Assembly: GCA_900320845.1 (NCBI GenBank)
Contig: ONTS01000004.1
Location: 1 to 64,000 of the forward strand
Origin: an uncultured Prevotellaceae bacterium
GTDB taxonomy: Bacteria > Bacteroidota > Bacteroidia > Bacteroidales > Bacteroidaceae
Reading direction: 5' to 3'
DNA: 64,000 nt
Position 1 is the stretch's first letter, and each line of letters begins with the position of its first letter. This document shows, piece after piece, positions 26,169 to 35,099 of this stretch. The position numbers and the translations under genes were made by a program. The notes below the pieces were generated by a model. That model had not been told where the DNA came from. It did no database searches and saw only the letters and a list, made by a program, of their open reading frames with translations.

Positions 26169-27521
26169 ATGTCCCACGCAATACATGTTGGTCCGCTGAC
26201 TCTTGGCGGCGACAATCCTATCCGCATACAGAGCATGGCAACGGTGTCTACCCTCGACACTGAGGGTGCCGTTCGTCAGGCTATGGAGCTCATCGACGCC
26301 GGTGCCGAGCTGGTGCGTTTCACCACTCAGGGTGTGCGTGAGGCTGAAAACCTCAAAGCCATCAAGGCCGAGCTGGTGGGTCGTGGCTACGACACGCCTC
26401 TCGTTGCCGATGTTCATTTCAATGCCTCTGTTGCAGACGTGGCAGCCTTGTATGCCGACAAGGTGCGCATCAATCCTGGTAACTATGTAGACCGTGCGCG
26501 TAAGTTTGAACAGCTGGTGTATACCGAGGAAGAATATGCTGCTGAGCTGGAGCGCATAGCACAGCGTTTCGTTCCCTTTCTTCATCTGTGCAGGGAGCAC
26601 CACACTGCCATCCGCATTGGTGTGAACCACGGTTCGCTTTCTGACCGCATCATGTCTCGCTACGGCGATACGCCGGAGGGAGTGGTGGAGAGCTGCATGG
26701 AGTATCTGCGTCTGTGCGATCAGGAGCAGTTTCGCGATGTGGTGGTGTCTATCAAGGCGTCCAACACGGTGATGATGGTTACCTGTGTGCGTCAGTTGGT
26801 GCGTTCCATGGCTCAGGAGGGAATGACCTTTCCGCTGCACCTGGGTGTGACAGAGGCTGGTGAGGGTGAGGACGGGCGCTTGAAGAGTTGCATAGGCATC
26901 GGCACACTGCTGCGCGAGGGCATTGGCGACACCATCCGCGTGTCGCTGTCTGAGCCTCCCGTGTTTGAGTTGCCTGTGGCACGCAGCATCGTGCAGATAG
27001 TGAATGAGAAGGAGATAGGCACGCTGACGCAAGAGGGTGATGTGCTGCAGTTCAGTAGCGACGAGGCAGACTGGTCGCAGTATGGTCTTCGTGCTTGCCT
27101 TTCTGCAGGTCCGTTGCTGCTTGACCGACAGGCGCACGAGCTTGTTCTTCACTCTCCGCACTTCGACGATGCTCGTCTTAAGGAGTTGGCCGACAGCATC
27201 CTGCAGGCAGCGCGCATCAAGTTTTCGAAGACCGAGTACATTGCCTGTCCGGGTTGTGGCAGAACGCTCTACGATTTGCCTTCCACCTTGCAGCGTGTGA
27301 AGGCCGCCACGGGGCATCTTGTCGGTATGAAGATAGCGGTGATGGGCTGTATTGTGAATGGTCCTGGCGAGATGGCTGATGCCGACTACGGCTATGTTGG
27401 TGCCGGCAGGGGCAAGATTTCGCTCTACCGCGGCAAGGAGTGTGTGCTGAAGAACATTCCTGAGGAGGATGCCGTGGAGAAGTTGCTTGAACTGATAGAA
27501 AGAGATAAAGGTCAGCTGTAG
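26169..27521 (+). CDS. ispG: 4-hydroxy-3-methylbut-2-enyl diphosphate synthase, shortened form
   Basis: IspG (GcpE) makes HMBPP in the MEP isoprenoid pathway, for which dxs at 31.8 kb gives the first step. The TIM-barrel part (GGDNPIRIQSM, VADVHFN, RIGVNHGSLSDR, GVTEAGEGEDG) and the [4Fe-4S] domain (Cys360, Cys363 in CPGCG, Cys394 in MGCIVNGPGE) are complete. The barrel carries the segment RIMSRYGDTPEGVVESCMEYL typical of the three-domain (plant, Chlamydia, Bacteroidota) type. Yet the middle A* domain, normally about 250 residues or more, is reduced to roughly 80 (about 275-355), leaving 450 residues in all. The frame is continuous. The start at 26169 is preferred over 26157. Confidence 0.95.
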   Translation: MSHAIHVGPLTLGGDNPIRIQSMATVSTLDTEGAVRQAMELIDAGAELVRFTTQGVREAENLKAIKAELVGRGYDTPLVADVHFNASVADVAALYADKVRINPGNYVDRARKFEQLVYTEEEYAAELERIAQRFVPFLHLCREHHTAIRIGVNHGSLSDRIMSRYGDTPEGVVESCMEYLRLCDQEQFRDVVVSIKASNTVMMVTCVRQLVRSMAQEGMTFPLHLGVTEAGEGEDGRLKSCIGIGTLLREGIGDTIRVSLSEPPVFELPVARSIVQIVNEKEIGTLTQEGDVLQFSSDEADWSQYGLRACLSAGPLLLDRQAHELVLHSPHFDDARLKELADSILQAARIKFSKTEYIACPGCGRTLYDLPSTLQRVKAATGHLVGMKIAVMGCIVNGPGEMADADYGYVGAGRGKISLYRGKECVLKNIPEEDAVEKLLELIERDKGQL

Positions 27522-27569
27522 CCTGATTGGCTGTTGGCTGTGTCAGCCTTGCTGACTTATTGAAGCCTG

Positions 27570-27620
27570 ACCGAAATGCAATCTAGACGATTTTGGTGAG
27601 CAATCTCGTCGAGATTGGTA
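27570..27620. repeat. REP-like intergenic element, copy 1
   Basis: Shares the core ACGATTTTGGTGAGCAAT (starting 27587) with the element at 54065, 24 of 31 aligned bases. It contains CAATCTCG-T-CGAGATTG (27601-27617), a perfect palindrome. It sits between ispG and rubredoxin. Confidence 0.5.
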
Positions 27621-27653
27621 TTTTAATGGAGCTTGTTTGGTGTGTGGGTATAT

Positions 27654-27693
27654 AACAAGCAGGCAACGAATGTTGTATTGTTGCCTGCTTGTT
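27654..27693. terminator. Hairpin between convergent ispG and rubredoxin genes
   Basis: AACAAGCAGGCAAC (27654-27667) pairs perfectly, over 14 bp, with GTTGCCTGCTTGTT (27680-27693). On the plus strand a T run follows at 27704-27711. It lies between two convergent genes and probably ends both transcripts. Confidence 0.7.
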
Positions 27694-27709
27694 GTTGTGT
27701 GTTGTTTTT

Positions 27710-27871
27710 TTATTCTTCTGGGCTGAAGTCTCCTTTTCCTACTCCGCAAATGGGGCAGACCCAGTCTTCGGGTATGTCTTCGAATGCTGTTCCGGCTGCT
27801 ATGCCACTGTCGGGGTCTCCTGTTGCGGGATCGTAAATGTATCCGCAAACGTCGCAAATGTACTTTTTCAT
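27710..27871 (-). CDS. Rubredoxin
   Basis: A 53-residue electron carrier with the FeCys4 ligands CDVCG and CPICG and the conserved [14 protein letters not shown]...[12 protein letters not shown] core. Length is typical (52-54). The ATG at 27871 is chosen because upstream in-frame sequence is low-complexity and not conserved. Rubredoxins serve as electron donors for oxygen and peroxide detoxification in anaerobes. It lies downstream of the GT9 gene on the same strand with a 47-nt gap and may share its transcript. Confidence 0.96.
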   Translation of the reverse strand: MKKYICDVCGYIYDPATGDPDSGIAAGTAFEDIPEDWVCPICGVGKGDFSPEE

Positions 27872-27918
27872 GTTGTTTTGTTTTTTTGGGTTATGGGTTT
27901 TGTTTTTGGGGTTATGTG

Positions 27919-28965
27919 TTATGTGTTGTTGTTGATGTTGTGCATGATTTTGTCGATTATTTGTTGTGGTTGTATGTTGTTGAGGCATGCGTAGTCTTGT
28001 CTTTGGCATGGTTTGTTTCCGTAGATGGAACATGGTCTGCATGGCAGTTGTGCTTGTATGATGTTTTCATCTTTTTGGTTGTATGCTTTGAATCCTGCGT
28101 ATGGGTGTGTTGCTCCCCAGATTGTTATTACTTCAGTTCCTGCGATGGCAGCGAGATGTGCGTTTGCGCTGTCCATGGTGATGAGTAGTCGTAGTTTGGC
28201 CATGAGTTGGAGTTCTTTTTCTATGGATTTGAGTTGTTGTGATGCGTTGTTGCATTTGTTGTATTTGCTGCACCATTTGTTGATGATGTGGGTTTCTTGT
28301 CCTTTTCCGCAGAAGAAGTAGATGTTTTGTATGTGTGGTTGTTGATTGAGTTGTTCTACTACTTGTTGCATGAGATGGAGTGGATAGATTTTTCCTTTGT
28401 GTGCCGCGAAGGGTGCAATTCCGATGTTGACGGGTTGTGTTTGCGTGGGCGTATTGGGTTGCTGTGATACGGCTACAGACTGGACATTAGGCTGTTGTTC
28501 GAGCTGTATGGGGAATCCGAGTTTTTGGAATACGTCGGCGTAGTTTTGGTATTGTGTGTGTAGTGGTTGCAGTTGTTTGTTGTGTGACCTTGTAAGCAGT
28601 TTGCGTTGTTTTCTGTGCTTGTTGATGTGTGCTATTTTGTAATTGTTGATGTGCAGTCTTGCTCTGAGGTATTTTGTTCTGAGTACGTCGTGCAGGTCTG
28701 CAATGTGTGTGAAGTGTTTGGCGTGTATTCTTCTGAAGAGTTGGTTTAACCCTTGTATGTTTTTGTGTTTGTTTTTGATGTCTGCCTCCATGAAGTGTAC
28801 GTTTTGTGGCAGTTGTTTGAAGAGTGGTTTGAGGAAGGGTTGTGTGAGTATGGTGATGTTGATGTTGGGGTATTGTGTAGCGAGTGCTTTGATGACGGGT
28901 ACTGTCATGGCAACGTCTCCGATTGCTGAGAGTCGTATGACGAGTATGTGTGTGTTGGTGTGCAT
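27919..28965 (-). CDS. Glycosyltransferase family 9 (heptosyltransferase-like)
   Basis: A 348-residue GT-B enzyme that would add a heptose or related sugar to a lipopolysaccharide core or other envelope glycan. The N-terminal motif [22 protein letters not shown] is diagnostic, and the C-terminal block [14 protein letters not shown] plus [26 protein letters not shown] forms the sugar-nucleotide site. The coding strand is very rich in A and C (many Gln, His, Asn, Lys codons), like its neighbours on this strand. A DUF4254 gene lies upstream, a common partner of GT9 in Bacteroidota. Confidence 0.93.
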   Translation of the reverse strand: MHTNTHILVIRLSAIGDVAMTVPVIKALATQYPNINITILTQPFLKPLFKQLPQNVHFMEADIKNKHKNIQGLNQLFRRIHAKHFTHIADLHDVLRTKYLRARLHINNYKIAHINKHRKQRKLLTRSHNKQLQPLHTQYQNYADVFQKLGFPIQLEQQPNVQSVAVSQQPNTPTQTQPVNIGIAPFAAHKGKIYPLHLMQQVVEQLNQQPHIQNIYFFCGKGQETHIINKWCSKYNKCNNASQQLKSIEKELQLMAKLRLLITMDSANAHLAAIAGTEVITIWGATHPYAGFKAYNQKDENIIQAQLPCRPCSIYGNKPCQRQDYACLNNIQPQQIIDKIMHNINNNT

Positions 28966-28995
28966 ATATTTTTTACGTCAACGATGTTGTGTGTT

Positions 28996-29045
28996 GTGGA
29001 CAAGTATCGTCACTGCTTTATGGCTTGTGTGTGATACTTGTCCAC
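28996..29045 (-). repeat. Long hairpin between DUF4254 and GT9 genes
   Basis: GTGGACAAGTATC (28996-29008) pairs perfectly with GATACTTGTCCAC (29033-29045), 13 bp with a 24-nt loop. On the minus strand it lies between the DUF4254 stop and the GT9 start with no T run, so an attenuator or processing site is more likely than a terminator. Confidence 0.6.
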
Positions 29046-29056
29046 TGTTTGTTGTT

Positions 29057-29662
29057 TCAGTCTTTTTTATAGAGTACGGGGTTTGTTTCTGGGTCGTTGT
29101 ACATTTTCATTTGTCTGTAGACTTTCATGTACTTGTTTCCCTTTTCAATATCGTTGAGGAGTTGTTGTATAGCGAGTGTGAGGTCTTCTTGCTGCTGCTG
29201 TAGTATGTCGAGTTTGGCTTGGCACTTTTCGATGTGTTGGGCAGTGGCATCGTTGCGTTGTACCTGTTCCTGCATGTGGTAGATTTTGAGTGCCAGAATA
29301 GAGAGTCTGTCTACGGCCCATGCTGGACTTTCGGTGTTGATGGTTGCAGTGGGTAGGGGTTTTACATCTTTGTAGAAGTTGCGATAACTGGTGTCGATGT
29401 CTTCTACCATGTCGGTTCTTACCTGGTTGGATTGGTCTATTCTTCTTTTTATCTTGAGTGCTGTTAGGGGGTCGATGTGCGGGTCTCGTATGATGTCTTC
29501 GAGGTGCCACTGTACGGTGTCCACCCAGCACTTATGGTAGAGCAGGTTGTCGAAGGTGTCTGCGGGGAAAGGGTTGTTGATGGGCTGATCGACGTTATCG
29601 TAGTGGTGATAGTCGTTGATGGCTTGATTGAAGATGCTGTTGTAGTGTTTAATGTCTGTCAT
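29057..29662 (-). CDS. DUF4254 domain protein
   Basis: A 201-residue, mostly helical, cytoplasmic protein. It matches DUF4254 by its order: N-terminal FNQAINDYHHYD, central HKCWVDTVQWHLEDIIRD, conserved INTESPAWAVDRLSILALKIYHM, and C-terminal coiled-coil-like QQQQEDLTLAIQQLLNDIEKG. The family is largely confined to Bacteroidota and usually lies next to a GT9 gene, as here. Its role is unknown; helping lipopolysaccharide assembly is a guess from context. Confidence 0.88.
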   Translation of the reverse strand: MTDIKHYNSIFNQAINDYHHYDNVDQPINNPFPADTFDNLLYHKCWVDTVQWHLEDIIRDPHIDPLTALKIKRRIDQSNQVRTDMVEDIDTSYRNFYKDVKPLPTATINTESPAWAVDRLSILALKIYHMQEQVQRNDATAQHIEKCQAKLDILQQQQEDLTLAIQQLLNDIEKGNKYMKVYRQMKMYNDPETNPVLYKKD

Positions 29663-29742
29663 GGGAGTTATGGGTTTTAAGTTTTTAGTTTTTATTTTTT
29701 GCTATGATATGGCTACGTAGGGGACGTGTGTTGTTTTTCAGG

Positions 29743-30726
29743 TTATCTTTTGCTGAGTCTGAATGTCTTTACTATTGCGAGGTATATGATTGGTGCTGTG
29801 ATGATTCCTGCTATGACATCGATGGCGTAGTGTGCTTTGATGTAGACTGTAGCTAGGATCATGAGTGCTGTGAGTGTTGTGATGGTGATGATGATCGGTT
29901 TGTATTTTGTTTTTATTGTGAGTATGACGAGTGTCAGGGATATGCCTATGTGGCTTGATGGGAATGCTGCAGTGGGTCTTTCTCCTATCTGGTGGGCAGT
30001 TTCGACGAGTTGGTAGAACAGTCCTTGTGTGTATCCGGGTGCTGTCATTCGCTGGTTATGGTAGTGGAAGTAGTCGTAGAGGTTTGGGAATGTTGCTTGT
30101 TGAATGTTCTGTTGTCCTATGGCGAGGTAGTAGTACTGCGGTCCTGTGACTGGTATGAGTATGAAGATGATGTAGTATATGAAGAAGGCGGTGAGTATGA
30201 CGGTCATCGTCTTGTTAAAGTTGTTGTACTGTCGGAAGAAGTAGTATCCAGCTGTGAGGGCTATCATGGGGAAGTATGCAGCGTAAGCCATGTACATTAT
30301 TTCGCTGAATATAGGGTTGCTGCAGTTGTCGGCGAAGATGTCTGCTGGCTGAAATCCGAATGTTGTCTGCTCGATAGATGCGAAGATGTGGTCGAGGTTG
30401 GGCAGTATGTTGTTGATTTCGTATGTGTCCGGGTACCACCACGACAGGAAATAGAGTTGGGCTGTAGCTCTTGCGAGTGTCAGGATGCGTGCGTGCCATA
30501 TGAGTGATGCGCAGTAGAGTGCTGCTGTGATGATGATCACCTTGGCTCTCATGATGAGCATTTCAGCCGGATTGTTGAGTTGCGAGTAGGTAATGAGTAT
30601 GTATATTGTAGTGGCAGCGAGGTAGGCCATGACGACCCACTCCCACTTATAGAGTCCCTTGTTGGATGTTTTGTCGAGTGAGAAGAGTGATTTTATGATG
30701 TTTGCTGTTGTTTTTTTCAGAGCCAT
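29743..30726 (-). CDS. PAP2-superfamily integral membrane protein (Aur1/inositolphosphotransferase-like)
   Basis: The 327-residue protein has about six to eight membrane helices. The PAP2 catalytic motifs are clear: RPTAAFPSSHIGIS (PSSH) and KAHYAIDVIAG (H...D). The GPQYYY segment before them is typical of the inositolphosphotransferase/Aur1-like group, which moves phospho-head groups between lipids. A lipid phosphatase acting on lipid A or undecaprenyl diphosphate is an alternative. It starts 10 nt inside the end of the epimerase gene, which argues for one operon with it, DUF4254 and GT9. Confidence 0.88.
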   Translation of the reverse strand: MALKKTTANIIKSLFSLDKTSNKGLYKWEWVVMAYLAATTIYILITYSQLNNPAEMLIMRAKVIIITAALYCASLIWHARILTLARATAQLYFLSWWYPDTYEINNILPNLDHIFASIEQTTFGFQPADIFADNCSNPIFSEIMYMAYAAYFPMIALTAGYYFFRQYNNFNKTMTVILTAFFIYYIIFILIPVTGPQYYYLAIGQQNIQQATFPNLYDYFHYHNQRMTAPGYTQGLFYQLVETAHQIGERPTAAFPSSHIGISLTLVILTIKTKYKPIIITITTLTALMILATVYIKAHYAIDVIAGIITAPIIYLAIVKTFRLSKR

Positions 30727-31718
30727 CCTTGTTCTTTATACCATTTGACGGTTTGTTGTACTCCTTTTTCGAGGTTGTATTCGGGCTGGAACATGAGTTG
30801 TTGTTTAGCTGGTGTGATGTCAGCCATCCAGTTTCTCTGTTTCAGTATGCGATATTTGTCCATGTTGAGAGTTGGTGTTGCTCTTCTGAACTTTGCGATT
30901 TGTTCTGATATGGCGCACACGGTCTTGAGTACCCATAGCGGTGCTTTGATGTGTATTACTCTTTTGACTTTCATCTCGCGTTGGAGGAGCATGCTGAATT
31001 CTTTGCTTGTGTAGGTGTTATCGTCAGTGAGCAGGAATGTCTGTATGTTTCCTTGGTACTTGAGTGCTTTGTATGCTGCCTGTACGACGTCCTTGACATA
31101 TATGAATGTGATGTGCTGTGGTTTGTATCCTACGCTGAAGTCGATGTGGCGTCGTATGCTCTGTGCCATGAGCAGGTAGTCTTTTTCTCTGGGTCCGTAC
31201 ACTCCTGTTGGTCGTAGTATGGTTGTCGGCACGTCTTTCATGTATGTTTTGACGATGTGTTCTGCCTGTAGTTTGCTTTTAGCGTAGTGTGTGTTTGGCT
31301 TCGGTTCGTCTTGTATGTTTACTTCGGTGTGTGGTAGTTGCTCTTTTATGGCTCCCATGACGCTGAGCGAAGAGATGAAAACGAAGTGTTGGAGGTTGTG
31401 CTGTGTGTCGAGGAGTGCTTTACAGAGTCTTTCTGTGGCTTGCGTGTTCACTCTGTAAAAGTCGGCTGTGTTCTTACACTTAGTGAGTCCGGCAGCATGA
31501 ATAACGTATTGGAACTGCTGCTGACTCAGTGCTTGATGGAGTTGTTGTTCTGAGCTGAGGTCAATCTCGATGAAGTGTATGCGTTGGTCTGTGAGGTATT
31601 GTCTGGAGGATGTTTTCCTCACTGCTGCATATACCTCCCATCCTTTGTTTAGCGCTTGTTCAACGAGGAAAGATCCGATGAATCCGCTTGCCCCTGTAAT
31701 GAGTATAGATGTTGTCAT
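30717..31718 (-). CDS. NAD-dependent epimerase/dehydratase (extended SDR)
   Basis: A 333-residue Rossmann enzyme. The dinucleotide motif is TGASGFIG near the N-terminus, the catalytic Tyr-Lys pair is in HYAKSKLQAE, and RPTGVYGPREKDY follows as in sugar-nucleotide epimerases and 3-beta-hydroxysteroid-like dehydrogenases. The start at 31718 is preferred because a TATCTTTG element lies just 8 nt upstream; an in-frame start at 31778 precedes that element. It heads the leftward operon with the PAP2-type enzyme. Substrate unknown: a nucleotide sugar or a lipid precursor. Confidence 0.9.
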   Translation of the reverse strand: MTTSILITGASGFIGSFLVEQALNKGWEVYAAVRKTSSRQYLTDQRIHFIEIDLSSEQQLHQALSQQQFQYVIHAAGLTKCKNTADFYRVNTQATERLCKALLDTQHNLQHFVFISSLSVMGAIKEQLPHTEVNIQDEPKPNTHYAKSKLQAEHIVKTYMKDVPTTILRPTGVYGPREKDYLLMAQSIRRHIDFSVGYKPQHITFIYVKDVVQAAYKALKYQGNIQTFLLTDDNTYTSKEFSMLLQREMKVKRVIHIKAPLWVLKTVCAISEQIAKFRRATPTLNMDKYRILKQRNWMADITPAKQQLMFQPEYNLEKGVQQTVKWYKEQGWL

Positions 31719-31726
31719 GTTGTCTG

Positions 31727-31734
31727 CAAAGATA
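31727..31734 (-). promoter_or_regulatory. -7 element for the epimerase operon
   Basis: Minus strand TATCTTTG, 8 nt before the ATG at 31718. No clear -33 TTTG. It is divergent from the dxs promoter about 60 nt away. Confidence 0.55.
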
Positions 31735-31795
31735 GTTAACGGAAAGGAAAGAGCGAAAGAAAGCGAGTTTTTTTCCACATTTGCCGTTTAGGTAG

Positions 31796-31803
31796 TATCT
31801 TTG
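31796..31803 (+). promoter_or_regulatory. -7 element for the dxs operon
   Basis: TATCTTTG, 8 nt before the dxs ATG. A T-rich tract at 31768-31774 lies at the -33 distance but lacks G. A very short leader is implied. Confidence 0.55.
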
Positions 31804-31811
31804 TCGGCGTA

Positions 31812-33698
31812 ATGGTACGCAAGGACTATCCTTTGCTGCGCACTATCAACAGTTCATCCGATATTCGTCGGCTTGATAAGGCGCAGTTGCCTCAGCTTTG
31901 CAAAGAGCTGAGAGATGACATCGTATGTGAATGCAGTGAGAATCCTGGTCATCTGGCTTCGAGTCTTGGTGCTGTGGAGCTTACTGTGGCGCTGCATTAT
32001 GTTCTCGACACGCCTACTGACAAGATAGTGTGGGACGTTGGGCATCAAGCTTACGGCCATAAGATTCTTACTGGTAGACGCGACTTGTTCTATACCAACC
32101 GTAAGCTGAACGGACTGCATCCCTTTCCTACTCCATCTGAGAGCGATGACGACAGTTTTGTGTGCGGTCATGCGTCGAACAGTATCAGTGCCGCTTTGGG
32201 AATAGACATCGGCATGGACCTTCAGCATCATGTTGCTGTCGTCATCGGCGACGGTGCCATGAGTGGTGGACTGGCTTTTGAGGGCATGAACAATGTGGCT
32301 GGTACTGACAACAATCTCCTTATCATCATTAACGATAACGATATGAGCATCGACAAGAGTGTCGGTGGTTTGCGCCGTCTGCTTGTGTCGCTCAATACTG
32401 GTAAGAGCTACAACCGCTTCCGCGACCGTGTGTCGCGCTGGTTGCGTCGTCATGGTAAGCTGAATGTGTCTCGCCGCGGACGCATCATCCGTATGGGTAA
32501 TGCCCTGAAGGGGCTGCTCAGCGGACAACAGAACCTGTTTGGCGGCATGAACATACGCTACTTCGGACCTTTCGACGGTCACGATGTAGAGTCGTTGGTA
32601 GACATTCTGTCGAGGGTGAAGGACATGAAAGGTCCTAAACTCGTTCATCTTCACACCATTAAGGGTAAGGGTTACGAGCCTGCCGAGCATGGTGGCAGCG
32701 TATGGCATGCTCCTGGATGCTATGATGTGGAGAGCGGCAAACGTCTGATGTCGTCCAATAACAATAAAGCTCGTTTCCAAGATGTGTTTGGCGAGACTCT
32801 CGTTGAGCTTGCCGAACATAATCCCCGTATCGTAGGTATCACTGCTGCCATGCTTTCCGGCACGGGTATGCTGCGCATGTACGATGCCATGCCGGACCGT
32901 GTGTACGACGTAGGCATTGCTGAAGGACACGCCGTGACATTCAGTGCGGGCTTGGCCAAGGAGGGAAAGTTGCCCTTCTGCGCCATTTACAGTGCCTTCT
33001 CGCAGCGTGCCTACGACAACATCATACACGATGTAAGCATTCTTCACCTTCCCGTCGTTCTCTGCATGGACCGCGCCGGCATTGTCGGTGAAGACGGTGC
33101 GACGCATCATGGCATGTTCGACCTGGTCGCCTTGCGTTGCATTCCGGGCATGACCATTGCTGCCCCGATGGACGGCAGAGAGCTCAGAAAGATGATGTTC
33201 ACTGCTCAGCAGCATGCAAACGGTCCGTGGGTGATACGCTATTCGCGCGGTTATTGCGGCTGTGAGGACTGGCGTTGTGCCTTGGAGGAGATAAAGGTAG
33301 GCAAAGGTCGTTGCTTGAAGGAGGGTGAAGATATTGCCGTACTTTCAGTAGGTCCTACCGGTTTGGACGTCAGCACCGCTCTTTCAATGCTCAGTGAGGG
33401 TGAAAGCCGACGTGTGGCACACTTTGATATGCGCTTTGTGAAGCCTCTGGACACGGCTATCCTGACTAAGGTTCTTGGCTTTCGGCACATCGTCACGATA
33501 GAAGATGGTTGTCGTGCAGGCGGCTTTGGCAGCGCAGTGACCGAATGGCTCACCGACAATAAGTATCATGGCACCATCACCCGCATGGGTATTGACGACC
33601 ATTTCGTGCAGCATGGCACTGTGAGTCAGCTCAAGGAAATAACAGGATTGGACGCCAACTCCATATATCACCAGCTCAAACAGTTTTTCACCCCATAA
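31812..33698 (+). CDS. dxs: 1-deoxy-D-xylulose-5-phosphate synthase
   Basis: The thiamine-diphosphate enzyme condenses pyruvate and glyceraldehyde 3-phosphate, the first step of the MEP pathway that ispG (26.2 kb) continues. Recognisable blocks: NPGHLASSLGAVELT, the His in VWDVGHQAYGHKIL, the TPP motif GDGAMSGGLAFEGMNN, and the C-terminal transketolase domain with EDGATHHGMFDL and MDRAGIVG. The 628-residue length is normal. It opens a likely operon dxs-trkA-trkH-DUF3108, with 13-nt spacing to trkA. Confidence 0.97.
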   Translation: MVRKDYPLLRTINSSSDIRRLDKAQLPQLCKELRDDIVCECSENPGHLASSLGAVELTVALHYVLDTPTDKIVWDVGHQAYGHKILTGRRDLFYTNRKLNGLHPFPTPSESDDDSFVCGHASNSISAALGIDIGMDLQHHVAVVIGDGAMSGGLAFEGMNNVAGTDNNLLIIINDNDMSIDKSVGGLRRLLVSLNTGKSYNRFRDRVSRWLRRHGKLNVSRRGRIIRMGNALKGLLSGQQNLFGGMNIRYFGPFDGHDVESLVDILSRVKDMKGPKLVHLHTIKGKGYEPAEHGGSVWHAPGCYDVESGKRLMSSNNNKARFQDVFGETLVELAEHNPRIVGITAAMLSGTGMLRMYDAMPDRVYDVGIAEGHAVTFSAGLAKEGKLPFCAIYSAFSQRAYDNIIHDVSILHLPVVLCMDRAGIVGEDGATHHGMFDLVALRCIPGMTIAAPMDGRELRKMMFTAQQHANGPWVIRYSRGYCGCEDWRCALEEIKVGKGRCLKEGEDIAVLSVGPTGLDVSTALSMLSEGESRRVAHFDMRFVKPLDTAILTKVLGFRHIVTIEDGCRAGGFGSAVTEWLTDNKYHGTITRMGIDDHFVQHGTVSQLKEITGLDANSIYHQLKQFFTP

Positions 33699-33711
33699 TG
33701 TTTCAACTTTT

Positions 33712-35055
33712 ATGAAGATAGTAATAGCCGGTGCTTATGATATCGGCAGACACTTAGCTCGCCTGCTTTCGCGCAACAATCAGGACATTGTGCTGATAGA
33801 CAACGATGTTTCTCGCCTCGACAGTGTAGGCGGAGAGTACGACATCATGTCTCTTCAGGGTGAAGTGAGCGATTTGAGTGCGCTGAAGGAGGCAAATGTG
33901 TCGGATGCTTCTCTGTTTATCGCCGTCACTCCTTTTGAATATCAGAACATCACTTCTTCTATCCTTGCCAAGCAGCTTGGCGCTAAACGCACTGTTGCAC
34001 GTATCGACAACCATGAGTATATCAGCGAGGAAGGTAAACGACTGTTTGAGAAACTGGGTATCGACTCACTGATATACCCTGAGATGTTGGCAGCGCAGAA
34101 CATAGCTAACGGCCTTCGCATGAGCTGGGTTCGTCAGCGTTGGGATGTGCACGGTGGAGCATTGGTCATGTTGGGCATCAAACTTCGCGAGGGATGCACC
34201 ATCCTGAACCGTCCTCTGAAGGAACTGTGCGGACCCGATGACCCGTATCATGTGGTGGCTATCAAGCGTAAGAAAGACACCATCATTCCTGGTGGTAACG
34301 ACTCTTTGGAGCTGTACGACCTGGCTTATTTCATGACGACGAAGCAATATATTCCCTATATCCGTAAACTTGTTGGCAAAGAGCATTATGTTGACGTTCG
34401 CAATGTGATGATTATGGGCGGTGGCAAGACTGCTGTTCGGCTGTGTAAGCTATTACCCGACTATATGCAGGCGAAGGTGATAGAGACTAATGCTGAGCGT
34501 TGTGAGTATCTCAACGACATATTGGACACCGATCGTGTGATGGTTATTAACGGTGATGGTCGCGACATTCCGCTGTTGAACGAGGAAAGCATCAACAACA
34601 CGCAGGCTTTTGTGGCTGTGACGGGCAATGCTGAGACCAACATCCTGACTTGTCTGACTGCCAAGCGCTTCGGCGTGCGTAAGACTGCTGCGATGGTGGA
34701 GAACATCGACTATGTGAGCACAGCGGAAGAACTTGACATCGGTACTATAGTAAACCGTAAGACTATTACCGCCTCGCACATATACCAGATGATGCTGGAC
34801 GAGAATGTGCAGAACATACGTTTTCTTATGACTGCCAGTGCTGACGTGATAGAGTTTACTGCGCATCAGGGTTCGAAGGTTACTCGCCGCAAGGTGTTTG
34901 AACTGGGTCTGCCTCAAGGAGCTACAATAGGCGGACTGGTACGTGAAGGCGAAGGAAAACTTGTATCTGGCGGTACTCAGATAGAAGCTGGCGACACGGT
35001 AGTGGTGTTCTGTCATGATGTGAATATCAAGAAGTTGGAAAGCTTCTTCAAGTAG
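33712..35055 (+). CDS. trkA: Trk system potassium uptake regulatory protein
   Basis: A 447-residue cytoplasmic NAD-binding protein that gates the TrkH channel. It has two RCK/TrkA-N domains: the first begins IVIAGAYDIGRHLARLL with the acidic DNDVSRLD, the second MIMGGGKTAVRLCKLL. A TrkA-C domain follows each, the last near EAGDTVVVFCHD. The first GxGxxG glycine pattern is slightly changed (GAYDIG). trkH lies 44 nt downstream. Confidence 0.97.
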   Translation: MKIVIAGAYDIGRHLARLLSRNNQDIVLIDNDVSRLDSVGGEYDIMSLQGEVSDLSALKEANVSDASLFIAVTPFEYQNITSSILAKQLGAKRTVARIDNHEYISEEGKRLFEKLGIDSLIYPEMLAAQNIANGLRMSWVRQRWDVHGGALVMLGIKLREGCTILNRPLKELCGPDDPYHVVAIKRKKDTIIPGGNDSLELYDLAYFMTTKQYIPYIRKLVGKEHYVDVRNVMIMGGGKTAVRLCKLLPDYMQAKVIETNAERCEYLNDILDTDRVMVINGDGRDIPLLNEESINNTQAFVAVTGNAETNILTCLTAKRFGVRKTAAMVENIDYVSTAEELDIGTIVNRKTITASHIYQMMLDENVQNIRFLMTASADVIEFTAHQGSKVTRRKVFELGLPQGATIGGLVREGEGKLVSGGTQIEAGDTVVVFCHDVNIKKLESFFK

Positions 35056-35099
35056 TGTCGTCTGCCAATTAGGCAATGTTAGAGTGAAATGATTATTGT

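Noticed and set aside
26151..27317. 388-codon minus-strand frame opposite ispG
   Set aside because: Shadow; ispG is complete with its cysteines.
27543..28042. Longer minus-strand frame extending the rubredoxin N-terminus
   Set aside because: The extra 57 residues are low-complexity (Gln, His, Thr, Asn) and not part of rubredoxin; the ATG at 27871 gives the family length.
31854..33215. 453-codon minus-strand frame opposite dxs
   Set aside because: Shadow of a fully conserved enzyme.
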